Below are positions 18,000 through 27,065 of a DNA stretch of 64,000 nt, in pieces. Position numbers and translations under genes: made by a program. The notes beneath the pieces are model-generated. The model had not been told where the DNA came from. It saw only the letters and a list, made by a program, of their open reading frames with translations, and made no database searches. Every line of letters starts with the position of its first letter. Position 1 is the stretch's first letter. Origin of the DNA: Bacteroidales bacterium (GTDB taxonomy: Bacteria > Bacteroidota > Bacteroidia > Bacteroidales > NBLH01); NCBI GenBank assembly GCA_016937695.1, contig JAFGWC010000157.1, forward strand, positions 1-64,000. The letters run 5' to 3'.

Positions 18000-19166
18000 A
18001 TGACAAAATCAAGATATGATTTAAGAGGTGTTTCAGCTTCTAAAGAAGACGTTCATTCAGCAATAAAAAATATAGATAAAGGAATCTTCCCGAAAGCTTT
18101 TTGTAAAATAATTCCTGATATTCTTGCAAATGATGATGAATATTGCAATATAATGCATGCCGATGGTGCAGGTACAAAATCTTCATTAGCATATATTTAT
18201 TGGAAAGAAACAGGTGATATTTCTGTTTGGAAAGGAATAGCTCAAGATGCCTTAGTAATGAATATTGACGATTTGCTCTGCGTTGGTGCAACTAACAACA
18301 TTCTGGTTTCTTCTACAATTGGCCGTAATAAAAATTTAATTCCGGCAGAAGTAATTTCTGCAATAATTAACGGAACAGAAGAATTTCTTGAAAAAATGAG
18401 AAGCCTTGGCTTAAACATCTACAGTACTGGCGGCGAAACTGCCGATGTTGGCGACCTTGTTCGTACAATTATTGTTGATTCTACGGTTACTGCCAGAATG
18501 AGAAGAAACGATATAATTACAAATGAAAAAATATCGGAAGGTGATGTAATAATAGGTCTTTCATCCTCAGGTACAGCCACTTACGAAAACTCATATAATG
18601 GAGGAATAGGCAGTAACGGTTTAACTTCGGCAAGGCATGATGTATTCTCAAATTATATTGCAAAAAAATATCCTGAAAGTTATGATTCTTCAATACCAGA
18701 AGATTTATCATATTCTGGAAGTTTTAAATTAACCGATAAAATTAATAATCTTAATATTGATGCAGGAAAATTAGTATTATCACCAACAAGAACATACGCA
18801 CCTGTTATAAATGAAATTTTAAAAAACTACAGAACTAAAATAAGCGGAATGATTCACTGCTCAGGAGGCGCTCAAACAAAAATATTGAATTTTGTTGATA
18901 ATTTACATATAATAAAAGACAATCTTTTTGATATTCCACCTCTTTTCAAAATAATTCAAAAAGAATCAAATACCAAGTGGCAAGAAATGTATAAAGTATT
19001 TAATATGGGACACCGTTTTGAAATATACATACCAAAAGAATTCTCTGAAGATATTATTTCAATCTCAAAATCATTTAATATTGATGCTAAAATTGTAGGT
19101 AAATGCAAAAAATCAGAAAAAAAACAATTAACAATAATAAGCGAATTTGGGCAATTTAACTATTAA
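18000..19166 (+). CDS. purM: phosphoribosylformylglycinamidine cyclo-ligase (AIR synthase)
   Basis: ATP-dependent closure of the imidazole ring, FGAM to AIR, in purine synthesis. The protein has 388 residues, the longer Bacteroidota PurM form. Key segments are SRYDLRGVSASKEDVH at the N-terminus, HADGAGTKSS near 53, MNIDDLLCVGA near 86, STGGETADVGD near 140, LSPTRTYAPV near 257 and the C-terminal CSGGAQTKI and MGHRFEIY. I chose the ATG at 18000 over an in-frame TTG at 17982 because the TTG lies inside the likely promoter. The 3' end carries the promoter for prfA. Confidence 0.93.
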   Translation: MTKSRYDLRGVSASKEDVHSAIKNIDKGIFPKAFCKIIPDILANDDEYCNIMHADGAGTKSSLAYIYWKETGDISVWKGIAQDALVMNIDDLLCVGATNNILVSSTIGRNKNLIPAEVISAIINGTEEFLEKMRSLGLNIYSTGGETADVGDLVRTIIVDSTVTARMRRNDIITNEKISEGDVIIGLSSSGTATYENSYNGGIGSNGLTSARHDVFSNYIAKKYPESYDSSIPEDLSYSGSFKLTDKINNLNIDAGKLVLSPTRTYAPVINEILKNYRTKISGMIHCSGGAQTKILNFVDNLHIIKDNLFDIPPLFKIIQKESNTKWQEMYKVFNMGHRFEIYIPKEFSEDIISISKSFNIDAKIVGKCKKSEKKQLTIISEFGQFNY

Positions 19167-19177
19167 ATATATCTTTG
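19146..19177 (+). promoter_or_regulatory. strong promoter for prfA-pyrF inside the purM 3' end
   Basis: TTTG (19146-19149), a 20-base spacer and TATCTTTG (19170-19177) form a near-perfect Bacteroidota promoter. It spans the purM stop codon. Transcription would start near 19184 and give a leader of about 124 bases before prfA. Confidence 0.7.
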
Positions 19178-19307
19178 CAAAAAATATAAATTTTAATGGT
19201 TAAAATTACAGACTACAACTTCAATAAATTCAGCTAGCTTTAAATTATATATTTAAAGACATCTTACCTTATATTTAATTATTAAATATTCTCAAAATTA
19301 AATTACC

Positions 19308-20402
19308 ATGAGCAAAAATATGCTTTTAGAAAAATTAGAAGCCATAAAAATAAAATTTGATTCTGTTGCAGAGCAAATAGCTGATCCTAAAGTAATTGGC
19401 GACATGAAAAGATATATTCAATTAAATAAAGAGTACAAAGAAATGGAACCTTTAATTGAAGCATATAAAAATTATAGCAATGTAATTAGCAATATAGAAT
19501 CTTCAAAAAAAATGTTATCAGAAGAAGCTGATGAAGAGCTAAAATCAATGGCTAAAGAAGATATAGAAGAATTAACTCAACAAGTTCCAATTTTAGAAGA
19601 AGAAATAAAAATACTTTTAATACCCAAAGATCCTGAAGATGATAAAAACTGTATAGTTGAAATTAGAGCAGGATCAGGTGGAGATGAAGCGAGTATATTT
19701 GCAGGTGATTTATCACGTATGTACATGAAATTTTGCGAAACTAAAGGGTGGAAAGTTAGCATTTCAAATATTTCAGAAGGAACTTCAGGCGGTTATAAAG
19801 AAATAGTATTTACTGTAGAAGGAAATGGAGTTTATGGAGTATTAAAATACGAGTCTGGCGTTCACAGAGTTCAAAGAGTACCACAAACGGAAACTCAAGG
19901 ACGTGTTCATACATCAGCTGCATCGGTTGCAGTTTTACCAGAAGCTGAAGATTTTGATATTGAATTAAAAGCTGATGACATTCGAAAAGATACGTATTGC
20001 TCATCGGGTCCGGGTGGCCAATCGGTAAATACAACTTATTCTGCAATCAGACTTACTCATAATCCTACCGGAATTGTTGTAACTTGTCAGGATCAAAAAT
20101 CACAGATTAAAAATCTAGACAAAGCCATGAAAGAATTAAGATCTAGAATCTATAATCTTGAGTATCAGAAATATATCGATGAAATTTCATCTAAACGTAA
20201 AACAATGGTTTCTACAGGCGACAGATCTGCTAAAATTAGAACATATAATTATCCTCAAGGAAGAGTAACTGATCATAGAATAAATTATACTGCTTATAAT
20301 TTACCATTTGTAATGAATGGCGATATTACTGAAATTATTGACAAACTAATAGTTGCAGAAAATACCGAAAGATTAAAAGAAAGTAGTTTTGAAGATGCTT
20401 AA
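19308..20402 (+). CDS. prfA: peptide chain release factor 1
   Basis: Class I release factor reading UAA and UAG. The protein has 364 residues. The GGQ motif that triggers peptidyl-tRNA hydrolysis is at 236-238 (SSGPGGQSVNTT). The stop-codon-recognition tripeptide is PQT at 192-194 within VPQTETQGR, the RF1 type (E. coli has PAT), not the SPF of RF2. The N-terminal helical domain spans about 1-110. pyrF begins 11 bases after the stop, so the two form an operon. Confidence 0.97.
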   Translation: MSKNMLLEKLEAIKIKFDSVAEQIADPKVIGDMKRYIQLNKEYKEMEPLIEAYKNYSNVISNIESSKKMLSEEADEELKSMAKEDIEELTQQVPILEEEIKILLIPKDPEDDKNCIVEIRAGSGGDEASIFAGDLSRMYMKFCETKGWKVSISNISEGTSGGYKEIVFTVEGNGVYGVLKYESGVHRVQRVPQTETQGRVHTSAASVAVLPEAEDFDIELKADDIRKDTYCSSGPGGQSVNTTYSAIRLTHNPTGIVVTCQDQKSQIKNLDKAMKELRSRIYNLEYQKYIDEISSKRKTMVSTGDRSAKIRTYNYPQGRVTDHRINYTAYNLPFVMNGDITEIIDKLIVAENTERLKESSFEDA

Positions 20403-20412
20403 AATTTAAAAC

Positions 20413-21240
20413 ATGGATTATTCAGAGCTTACAAGTCAAATTTTCAAGAAAGAAAGTTTTTTATGCATTGGTTTAGATAGCGATATTAATAAAATTCCTA
20501 GTTTTTTGCTTGAGCATGAAGATCCAATTTTTGAATTTAATAAGCAAATTATTGATTCAACCCATGATTTAGCAGTAGCATATAAACCAAATACTGCTTT
20601 TTATGAAAGTAACGGAAGTAAAGGTTGGTTAAGTCTTGAAAAAACTGTTGCTCACATAAAAAATAATTATCCTGATATTTTTTTAATTGCTGATGCAAAA
20701 AGAGGCGATATTGGTAACACCTCACATGAATACGCAAAAGCTTTTTTCCAAACAATGAATTTTGATGCTATAACAGTAGCACCTTATATGGGAAGCGATT
20801 CTGTAAAACCTTTTCTAAGTTTTAAAGATAAATGGGTTATTATTTTAGCATTAACTTCAAATGAAGGTTCAAATGATTTTCAGCTAAACACTTTATCTGA
20901 AAATAATGAATTCTTATTTGAAAAAGTTATTTCGACAGCCAGATTTTGGGGCGATGAAAAGAACACTATGTTTGTTGTTGGTGCTACAAAATCTGATTAT
21001 CTTAAAGAAATAAGGAAAATTGCACCTAATCATTTTTTACTTATCCCAGGCGTAGGTGCACAAGGTGGTAGTTTAACCGAAGTTGCAAAAAACGGAATAA
21101 ATAATAATTGTGGTTTATTAGTAAATTCTTCTAGAGAAATAATTTATTCTAGTCAAAATAGAGATTTTGCTATCAAAGCACGAATAAAATCTAGAGAAAT
21201 AAAAGAAGAAATGAAACTAATACTTAAACAATTACTATAA
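20413..21240 (+). CDS. pyrF: orotidine 5'-phosphate decarboxylase, type 2
   Basis: Last step of UMP synthesis. The protein has 275 residues, the longer subfamily typical of Bacteroidota, actinobacteria and myxobacteria. Active-site DAKRGDIGNTS lies near residues 94-104 with the catalytic Lys and Asp; LCIGLDSD near the N-terminus and LLIPGVGAQGG near 211 complete the barrel site. It is translated directly after prfA. The last codons form one arm of a 13-bp inverted repeat that may end transcription. Confidence 0.96.
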   Translation: MDYSELTSQIFKKESFLCIGLDSDINKIPSFLLEHEDPIFEFNKQIIDSTHDLAVAYKPNTAFYESNGSKGWLSLEKTVAHIKNNYPDIFLIADAKRGDIGNTSHEYAKAFFQTMNFDAITVAPYMGSDSVKPFLSFKDKWVIILALTSNEGSNDFQLNTLSENNEFLFEKVISTARFWGDEKNTMFVVGATKSDYLKEIRKIAPNHFLLIPGVGAQGGSLTEVAKNGINNNCGLLVNSSREIIYSSQNRDFAIKARIKSREIKEEMKLILKQLL

Positions 21241-21261
21241 AAATAAAAATTTTTATAGTAA
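21232..21261. terminator. inverted repeat at the pyrF stop
   Basis: A 13-bp perfect stem (21232-21244 with 21249-21261) and an AAAA loop overlap the pyrF stop codon. It sits between convergent genes. The stem is AT-rich and lacks a long T tract, so termination is probable rather than certain. Confidence 0.5.
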
Positions 21262-21274
21262 TAATTAATCTAAG

Positions 21275-21763
21275 TTAATCATTACCACCACAATTCTTAT
21301 TGGCATCAAATTTCTTTATAAAAGACAATACTCCTACAGCACAAGATTTCTTACTTTCTCTGTCTTCTTTAAATCTAACAGAAACATAGTATGTCGCTGA
21401 TTTACAGCAATAGAAATCAAATCTATTACTATTTTCAGATTTAGTTACAGCAAATGGATTATTATTTTCTGGATGCCTTGCATCAAAAAGAGTTAAAACA
21501 ACATCATTTTCAAAACCACTTTGAGTACATAAAGAAAATCTATAAACTGTTCCTTTATTTAAAACAACAGCCCATTTTGTTCCTGAAACTTGTCCTCCTT
21601 GACCTTTTCTCAATTTTGTATTAAAATCTTTAAGATATATTGCTTTACCAATGTCAGTTGCACAATTATATACTACCTGTTGCTTACATTGTGCATGCGC
21701 TTTCTCGCTTATACCACCGCTTATGAATGCAAAAAATAATAAAGATAAAATTATTCTGCTCAT
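21275..21763 (-). CDS. cysteine-rich secreted protein, function unknown
   Basis: Protein of 162 residues with a signal peptide ending near AHAQ (about residue 24). The mature part holds seven cysteines, including an adjacent pair (FYCCKS), which suggests disulfides. Segments GTVYRFSLCTQSG and ATYYVSVRFKE look like a small beta sandwich of the pre-peptidase C-terminal type, but I cannot confirm it. It is the last gene of the minus-strand Sia/ABC block, one base after the lipoprotein gene. No function can be assigned. Confidence 0.75.
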   Translation of the reverse strand: MSRIILSLLFFAFISGGISEKAHAQCKQQVVYNCATDIGKAIYLKDFNTKLRKGQGGQVSGTKWAVVLNKGTVYRFSLCTQSGFENDVVLTLFDARHPENNNPFAVTKSENSNRFDFYCCKSATYYVSVRFKEDRESKKSCAVGVLSFIKKFDANKNCGGND

Positions 21764-21764
21764 A

Positions 21765-22661
21765 TTATAAAGAAATTAATTTATTACGAATTTGTTCAGT
21801 TAAAGAAATAATTTTTTTAAGCTGTTCATCAGACATTATAACTTTGCTTTGATCACCAGAAATTATCACTTCCTGACCATCAATAACAACTGTTCTAGAT
21901 TCACCTATAACATAAGTTATTTGAACTTTTTCATACTCTTCTTTTAAAGGTGCAAAATCTTTGACAACTCTTTCAAAATTTTTATCTCTCTCTTGATATA
22001 CTTCTAAAATATTATATATTTGTTCCAATATCATTTTTTGTTCGCCAATTCTTTCAAATAATTCAGGACTTGCACGCTCACTCATTATTTGAGTAGACAA
22101 ATACAATCCTTCCATCCAAACTCCTGTAACAACTAATGCACTTAAATTACTTCTCCCATTTTTCCTCAGATGTTCATCCATTTGATGGAAACTACTCACT
22201 GATAAAAACATCAGAGAGTCCATATTATCATTGTTAGTAGCTAATCTTTTAAGAGTTTGGAAATCAAAAAATTGTCCTATATTTAAATCGTCTGATATTT
22301 TTTTTATTACTGCCAAATAATTTACAATCTCAGAAGTTTTTGCATATACATTAAGATATCCTAAATCAGCACTTAATATTCCTAAACCTAAGGCTTTTTT
22401 AAAGTTTGTATCATAATCATCAGCATCATCAGGTGAAGCAAGATATTTTTTAGAAAATGGAACCTTTAAATCTTTAATTAAAGCTGCTAACTCAACAGGT
22501 GAAGAAAAGCTTTCTAAAACTTTGTTTATCGCATCTTCGTCTATTTCAGGTGCATCATCATCAACAAAATGAGGAGGTTCTTCTTCATTTGTACTATTAT
22601 TGCATGAAAAAACCGGTAATAATAAAACAATTGATATCGCAAAAATAATTTTTTTAATCAT
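21765..22661 (-). CDS. lipoprotein of the Sia/ABC block
   Basis: Predicted lipoprotein of 298 residues: N-terminal hydrophobic segment, lipobox VFSC with Cys20, then an acidic linker (EEEPPHFVDDDAPEIDED). The mature part is largely alpha-helical (DYDTNFKKALGLGILSADLGYLNVY and the helix around ILEQIYNILEVYQERDKN). I do not recognise a family. It lies 74 bases after the ABC transporter gene and one base before the cysteine-rich protein gene, so the three are probably cotranscribed and may act together at the envelope. Confidence 0.78.
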   Translation of the reverse strand: MIKKIIFAISIVLLLPVFSCNNSTNEEEPPHFVDDDAPEIDEDAINKVLESFSSPVELAALIKDLKVPFSKKYLASPDDADDYDTNFKKALGLGILSADLGYLNVYAKTSEIVNYLAVIKKISDDLNIGQFFDFQTLKRLATNNDNMDSLMFLSVSSFHQMDEHLRKNGRSNLSALVVTGVWMEGLYLSTQIMSERASPELFERIGEQKMILEQIYNILEVYQERDKNFERVVKDFAPLKEEYEKVQITYVIGESRTVVIDGQEVIISGDQSKVIMSDEQLKKIISLTEQIRNKLISL

Positions 22662-22735
22662 ATTTATAATTCATATATTTTATTCAAAAGTAACATTTTT
22701 TTTCAAAGATATTAAAAATTAATGAGAAAAAAATT

Positions 22736-25700
22736 TTATGAGATTAGAGTTCCAATTTTTATTTTGTCCTCTTTTTTATTCCTTTTTATTTTAAATTTTG
22801 AAAAATCAATACTACTAAAAAAATTTATTATTTTCTTCAGATGATCATAATATAGTGGAATGTACAATAAAATAGACATAATCCAAATTATAACTAAATC
22901 AAACCAAAAAGTGTCAAAATATTTGCCGAATAGAACTTTTTTAGGAGCATAAAAATGCGCTCTAAATCCTATTAAGTCAAAATTATCAGGCGTCCAAAAT
23001 ATTGGTTCGTATTGTTGAATTAAACTATTTTTATATCGCCAAATTTTATTTTTCTCATATGTGTTAATAACAATGTCATGAAGCTTTTCATTATGATAAT
23101 CATGTCTTTTTTGCCTGTTAGATCCTGCTTCTTTATCATCAAAATATAGTATAGTTTTCTGTTTTCTTTTATCTGCTTTATTATAAACTTTACCATAATA
23201 TCTTGACCATTTATCAATTTGCTCTATAATTTCCTGAGCTGCATCATCATCAAAATTTTTTAATGTAAGAAGTTCAAAATCTTCAAAAGCTAAACTTGGA
23301 ACTCTTTTAGATTCTTTCGTCATTTCATTAATCAGCAAATCAAAATTAGATTGCATAATTTTAATTATAGAATCGCTCTTTTCTTCATCAAGCAAATCAA
23401 GGTTTTCATTCACATACTCCTCTAATTCAGGCAGATAGTAAACCTGCTTGAAATTTGCAGTACTTTTTTGTTTATCTAGATCGTAATATATTTTTTCGAA
23501 CTTATTATTAACAAATTGATTTACCATTAAACTTTCATAAGCCCAACGAGATACCATAAATTCAGCAATTAAAGGAACTCTGCCAACTGTACCTAATACT
23601 CTGTTTAATTTATCGAAACTAAACATAGCGCCACCAAGTGACATTTGCGGAATCATTAAAAGAGGAATTAATATATAAATTGTTACTGCAGAATTAAATG
23701 TAGAAGAAATTACTAATCCCATCATATTTGCAAAAACAAATGTGCTAAAAAGAATAATCCAATATTCAAAATACATTCCTCCAAAATGTAAAATTGTATT
23801 ACCTACAACTACAAATAATATGGATTGAATTGCAGAAATAACAGTAAGTATAGATATTTTAGATACTAAATATGCTGAGCGACTTAAGTTTAAAAACTTT
23901 TCACGTTTTAATATCATCCGATCTCGAAAAATTTCTTCGGCACTAACTGTAAGTCCTAGGAAAAGAGCTACTACAATACTCATAAAAATATATGGTGGTA
24001 TATTTTCATTTTCGTAAAAGATATAAACAGAAGATCCCGGATCTGCAATATAATAAATGATAAACGATAAAATTAAACCTAACAAAGGTGCTTCAAGTAA
24101 ATTTAAAACTACATATTGGGTATTGCTAATTTTAGATAAAACATCTCTAACTGTAAAAATTCTAAATTGTTTTATCCACCTTGGAATATTTAATATTTTA
24201 GGTGGATCTTCTTCTACATCTTCAAAAACAGGTGGTTTAATATTAGCTTCAAAATGTTCAATCCATTTTTCAGGTTCAACTTTTCTTATATTAGTATATT
24301 CACCAAATTCATCAACAACCTGAGCCTCAACTATATTAAAGATTAATTCTGGAGTGACGTTACCACAAACGGCACATTCTCCAAGTTCACTATTAATCTG
24401 ATTATCAATTCTTTTAAAATAAACAATAGCTTCAACCGGATTTCCATAATACACCATTCTTCCTCCTTGGTCCAGAATTACCATATTATCAAACATTTTG
24501 TATATGTCTGATGATGGCTGGTGTATAACAACAAAAATAAGTTTTCCTTTAAGTGTTAATTCGCTAAGTAGCTCCATAACATTTTCAGAGTCTCTAGAAG
24601 AAAGCCCTGATGTGGGTTCATCAACAAATAAGATAGATGGTTCTCTAATTAATTCTAGGGCAATATTTAATCTTTTTCTTTGGCCACCACTAATCATTTT
24701 GTTCATGGGCGTACCAACTTTTAAGCCTTTACGCTCAAATAATCCAAGATTTAATAAAGTATCGTCAACTAATTTAATTATTTCATCTTCAGTTTTATCT
24801 CTAAAACATAATTTTGCATTGTAATAAAGATTTTGAAATACAGTAAGTTCTTCAATTAATAGATCATCTTGAGGTATATAACCAATAACACCTTCTAGTT
24901 TTTCTCTGTCTTTATGATAATTTACACCATTTATATAAACACCACCTTCAGAAGGTTCTGTAATTCCAGACAATAAATTTAATAATGTGGTTTTTCCTGC
25001 ACCACTTGCACCCATTATCCCAACTAATTTCCCATGCGAAGTTGAAAAGCTTATATTTTGTAATCCAAGATTTCCTGTTGGGAAACGATAACTTACATTT
25101 TTTACATTAAATGAAAGTTTTGTTAAAGAAACATCTTCAAGGAAATTGGCAACTACATCACTATAATAAACCGGTCTGCCTTTTGGTAGTTTTACTGTGC
25201 TTCCTGGTGCAAAAAGGTATATTCTATTATTATAAACGCCCATTCCGTTTAAGAATACATCCTGTTTTCCGTTATATCTAAAGAAATAAAGTTCAGTGCT
25301 TATAACCCTTAGAATTATTATATTTCCGTCTAAGGCTTCGGATACAATATGATTGCAATAAGTACAATAATTTTCTTTATCATTGATTAAAAGTATTGAT
25401 TCATCGTCTAATTCACTTAATTCGTTTTGAATAACAAAATTTTCAATACTTTTAAATTCCTTTTTTGAAATATTAAAAACATCAGCAACTGTATTAATAA
25501 TTGCCATAATCTGATCAGAAAATCTTCTATCAGAATTAATAAGTTCAAATAATCTGACAAGAACAACAACTTTTTGTTTCTGGTCAAGTTTTTTATTAAT
25601 TTTTTTACAGATTCCAAGAACTTTAACAGACTCGCCAACTGTGGTTAGTCTTTTTTTAGATGTAATACCATCATCATTTTCATCTTTATCTTGCCCTACT

Positions 25701-25861
25701 TTAGATTTAAAAAGAGCTAGATATTCCTGAACTGCATCAGTATTAAGTTGAGATGTAAGAAAATTTTCAACATATGCTACTTCATTATAAGCAACACCTT
25801 CGTCTTGCTTTACAATAATAGCGAATAATTGCATTAGTGCTTTTAATATTTCTTCACTCAT
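22736..25861 (-). CDS. TerB-like/ABC ATPase/ABC-2 permease fusion (ABCG-like)
   Basis: One-chain half-transporter of 1041 residues. Residues about 1-150 resemble a TerB-like helical domain; about 165-240 may be FHA-like. A Cys pair CTYC lies near 164. The ABC ATPase (about 250-480) has Walker A GASGAGKTT, signature ISGGQRKRLNIALE and Walker B LFVDEPTSG, with a GECAVCGNV Cys pair after it. The C-terminal half is an ABCG-type membrane domain with about six segments and a large hydrophilic insertion near 800-960. The substrate is unknown. It follows siaC by 56 bases, in the same direction. Confidence 0.88.
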   Translation of the reverse strand: MSEEILKALMQLFAIIVKQDEGVAYNEVAYVENFLTSQLNTDAVQEYLALFKSKVGQDKDENDDGITSKKRLTTVGESVKVLGICKKINKKLDQKQKVVVLVRLFELINSDRRFSDQIMAIINTVADVFNISKKEFKSIENFVIQNELSELDDESILLINDKENYCTYCNHIVSEALDGNIIILRVISTELYFFRYNGKQDVFLNGMGVYNNRIYLFAPGSTVKLPKGRPVYYSDVVANFLEDVSLTKLSFNVKNVSYRFPTGNLGLQNISFSTSHGKLVGIMGASGAGKTTLLNLLSGITEPSEGGVYINGVNYHKDREKLEGVIGYIPQDDLLIEELTVFQNLYYNAKLCFRDKTEDEIIKLVDDTLLNLGLFERKGLKVGTPMNKMISGGQRKRLNIALELIREPSILFVDEPTSGLSSRDSENVMELLSELTLKGKLIFVVIHQPSSDIYKMFDNMVILDQGGRMVYYGNPVEAIVYFKRIDNQINSELGECAVCGNVTPELIFNIVEAQVVDEFGEYTNIRKVEPEKWIEHFEANIKPPVFEDVEEDPPKILNIPRWIKQFRIFTVRDVLSKISNTQYVVLNLLEAPLLGLILSFIIYYIADPGSSVYIFYENENIPPYIFMSIVVALFLGLTVSAEEIFRDRMILKREKFLNLSRSAYLVSKISILTVISAIQSILFVVVGNTILHFGGMYFEYWIILFSTFVFANMMGLVISSTFNSAVTIYILIPLLMIPQMSLGGAMFSFDKLNRVLGTVGRVPLIAEFMVSRWAYESLMVNQFVNNKFEKIYYDLDKQKSTANFKQVYYLPELEEYVNENLDLLDEEKSDSIIKIMQSNFDLLINEMTKESKRVPSLAFEDFELLTLKNFDDDAAQEIIEQIDKWSRYYGKVYNKADKRKQKTILYFDDKEAGSNRQKRHDYHNEKLHDIVINTYEKNKIWRYKNSLIQQYEPIFWTPDNFDLIGFRAHFYAPKKVLFGKYFDTFWFDLVIIWIMSILLYIPLYYDHLKKIINFFSSIDFSKFKIKRNKKEDKIKIGTLIS

Positions 25862-25917
25862 TCTTTTATTTTTCTAGGCAATATAATATTTAATATTATA
25901 CTAAAAATGAAAAAAAC

Positions 25918-26301
25918 TTAATCAATAGAATAACTCACTTGTTCAAAAGGAACTTCAACAATATCAGCGTATTCTTCTCCTGCTTCTTCCATGTCTTCAT
26001 CATCGTCTGGAAAGTACCATTTAACAAGAATATCTTTTCCATCATCGTACATGTCTTCTAATTTAAGAAGTACATCAAGAAGTAGTTTTGAAGATGCAGT
26101 ATTAAAATATTCAAGTTTAAAATTAAAGACTGTTTTTTCCAGAGGATCTTCTGAGTACTGATCTAACCACTCTAATATTGGCTCGTAAAAAGCTGCAACA
26201 TCTTCAGGAAGAGATCGACCAGATATTTCAAAAATTCCATTTTCTTTATCTAACATTACATTAGGAGTATCGTCAGAGCCTTTTATCTTTATTGCTTGCA
26301 T
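25918..26301 (-). CDS. siaC: SiaC-like phosphoregulated partner protein (DUF1987)
   Basis: Small acidic protein of 127 residues in the DUF1987/SiaC family. In Pseudomonas aeruginosa, SiaC is phosphorylated by SiaB on Thr68 and dephosphorylated by SiaA, and unphosphorylated SiaC binds the diguanylate cyclase SiaD. Here the motif EYFNTASSKLL places Thr at residue 68 exactly. The start ATG at 26301 fits this numbering. It is nine bases downstream of the siaB-like gene. No diguanylate cyclase is near, so the downstream partner must be different or encoded elsewhere; the adjacent ABC protein is a candidate. Confidence 0.88.
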   Translation of the reverse strand: MQAIKIKGSDDTPNVMLDKENGIFEISGRSLPEDVAAFYEPILEWLDQYSEDPLEKTVFNFKLEYFNTASSKLLLDVLLKLEDMYDDGKDILVKWYFPDDDEDMEEAGEEYADIVEVPFEQVSYSID

Positions 26302-26310
26302 AATTATAAA

Positions 26311-26889
26311 TTATTTTAGTCTTGAAATTGTTGATGTTAAAACAAAAAAAGATTTTTTTTCATTAATTGTTAAGAAACTATATATTAATTTTTCGCCTGT
26401 TTTTCTTGCGATGTCAATAAAACCTAAACCAGCACCACCTCTTTCAGAAAGTCGTCCTTCTCTCATTTGCTGTTTGTACAATTTTTTAAGTCCTTCATCA
26501 TCTAATTGGTTAATGCCTTCTAGCATTTCGCGGAGTTTAGGAATTTTGTCGTTATTAATAACATTACCTGTAGTTACATTATATTCAGATTCGTCTTTAC
26601 TAACCATAAAAATTCCTCTGCCATCTTTAGAAGTAACTATGCTATTCCTATTTTCAGCATGTTTGCTAATATTTTGAAGACATTCGACCATTACATGGAA
26701 TACTTTTTTTTGAACTACGTTCAGGTCTTCTTCTTTTATCATATTACTTTCTGTTAAAGATGTGAAAGCTTTAGTAATCTGGTGTGTAATTTCGCCTTCG
26801 TAGGCCAGATTAATATTGTTTTTTTTCATCTTAACATAAAAGTCATAAACAAAGTCAAGTGATTCCTTATTTCCTTTCAAATTAGCCAT
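26311..26889 (-). CDS. siaB: SiaB-like protein kinase (GHKL fold)
   Basis: Protein of 192 residues in the SiaB kinase family. It has a degenerate GHKL ATPase fold: an N-box-like VECLQNISKHAEN near 71-83 and a glycine-rich RGGAGLGFIDIARKTG near 150-165. In P. aeruginosa SiaB phosphorylates SiaC. The order siaB then siaC in one transcript supports the same pairing here. A possible promoter lies in the 176-base gap upstream, so siaBC may be expressed separately from siaA. Confidence 0.87.
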   Translation of the reverse strand: MANLKGNKESLDFVYDFYVKMKKNNINLAYEGEITHQITKAFTSLTESNMIKEEDLNVVQKKVFHVMVECLQNISKHAENRNSIVTSKDGRGIFMVSKDESEYNVTTGNVINNDKIPKLREMLEGINQLDDEGLKKLYKQQMREGRLSERGGAGLGFIDIARKTGEKLIYSFLTINEKKSFFVLTSTISRLK

Positions 26890-26947
26890 AATTATGTATT
26901 TGAAATAATGCTATGATCTTTTATTATGATATTCATAATCCAAGCAT

Positions 26948-26955
26948 CAAAAATA
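26948..26955 (-). promoter_or_regulatory. -7 element before the siaB-like gene
   Basis: CAAAAATA on the plus strand reads TATTTTTG on the minus strand, 59 bases before the siaB-like ATG. The -33 element is only T-rich. Confidence 0.4.
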
Positions 26956-27065
26956 ATACTTTTTTTTATTAAATTTAATATATAAATTTTTTAAACATTA
27001 AAAAAATCAATAATATTATTCTAAACGAATATAATAAAATTTAATTCTATAAAAAATTTTTTTCA

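Noticed and set aside
19196-19234. 12-codon ORF in the prfA leader as a leader peptide
   Set aside because: Too short to judge, no run of regulatory codons, and no attenuator-type hairpin follows.
24498-24824. Plus-strand frame of 108 codons opposite the ABC ATPase
   Set aside because: It lies antisense to Walker B and the signature motif, and low stop density comes from the conserved coding strand.
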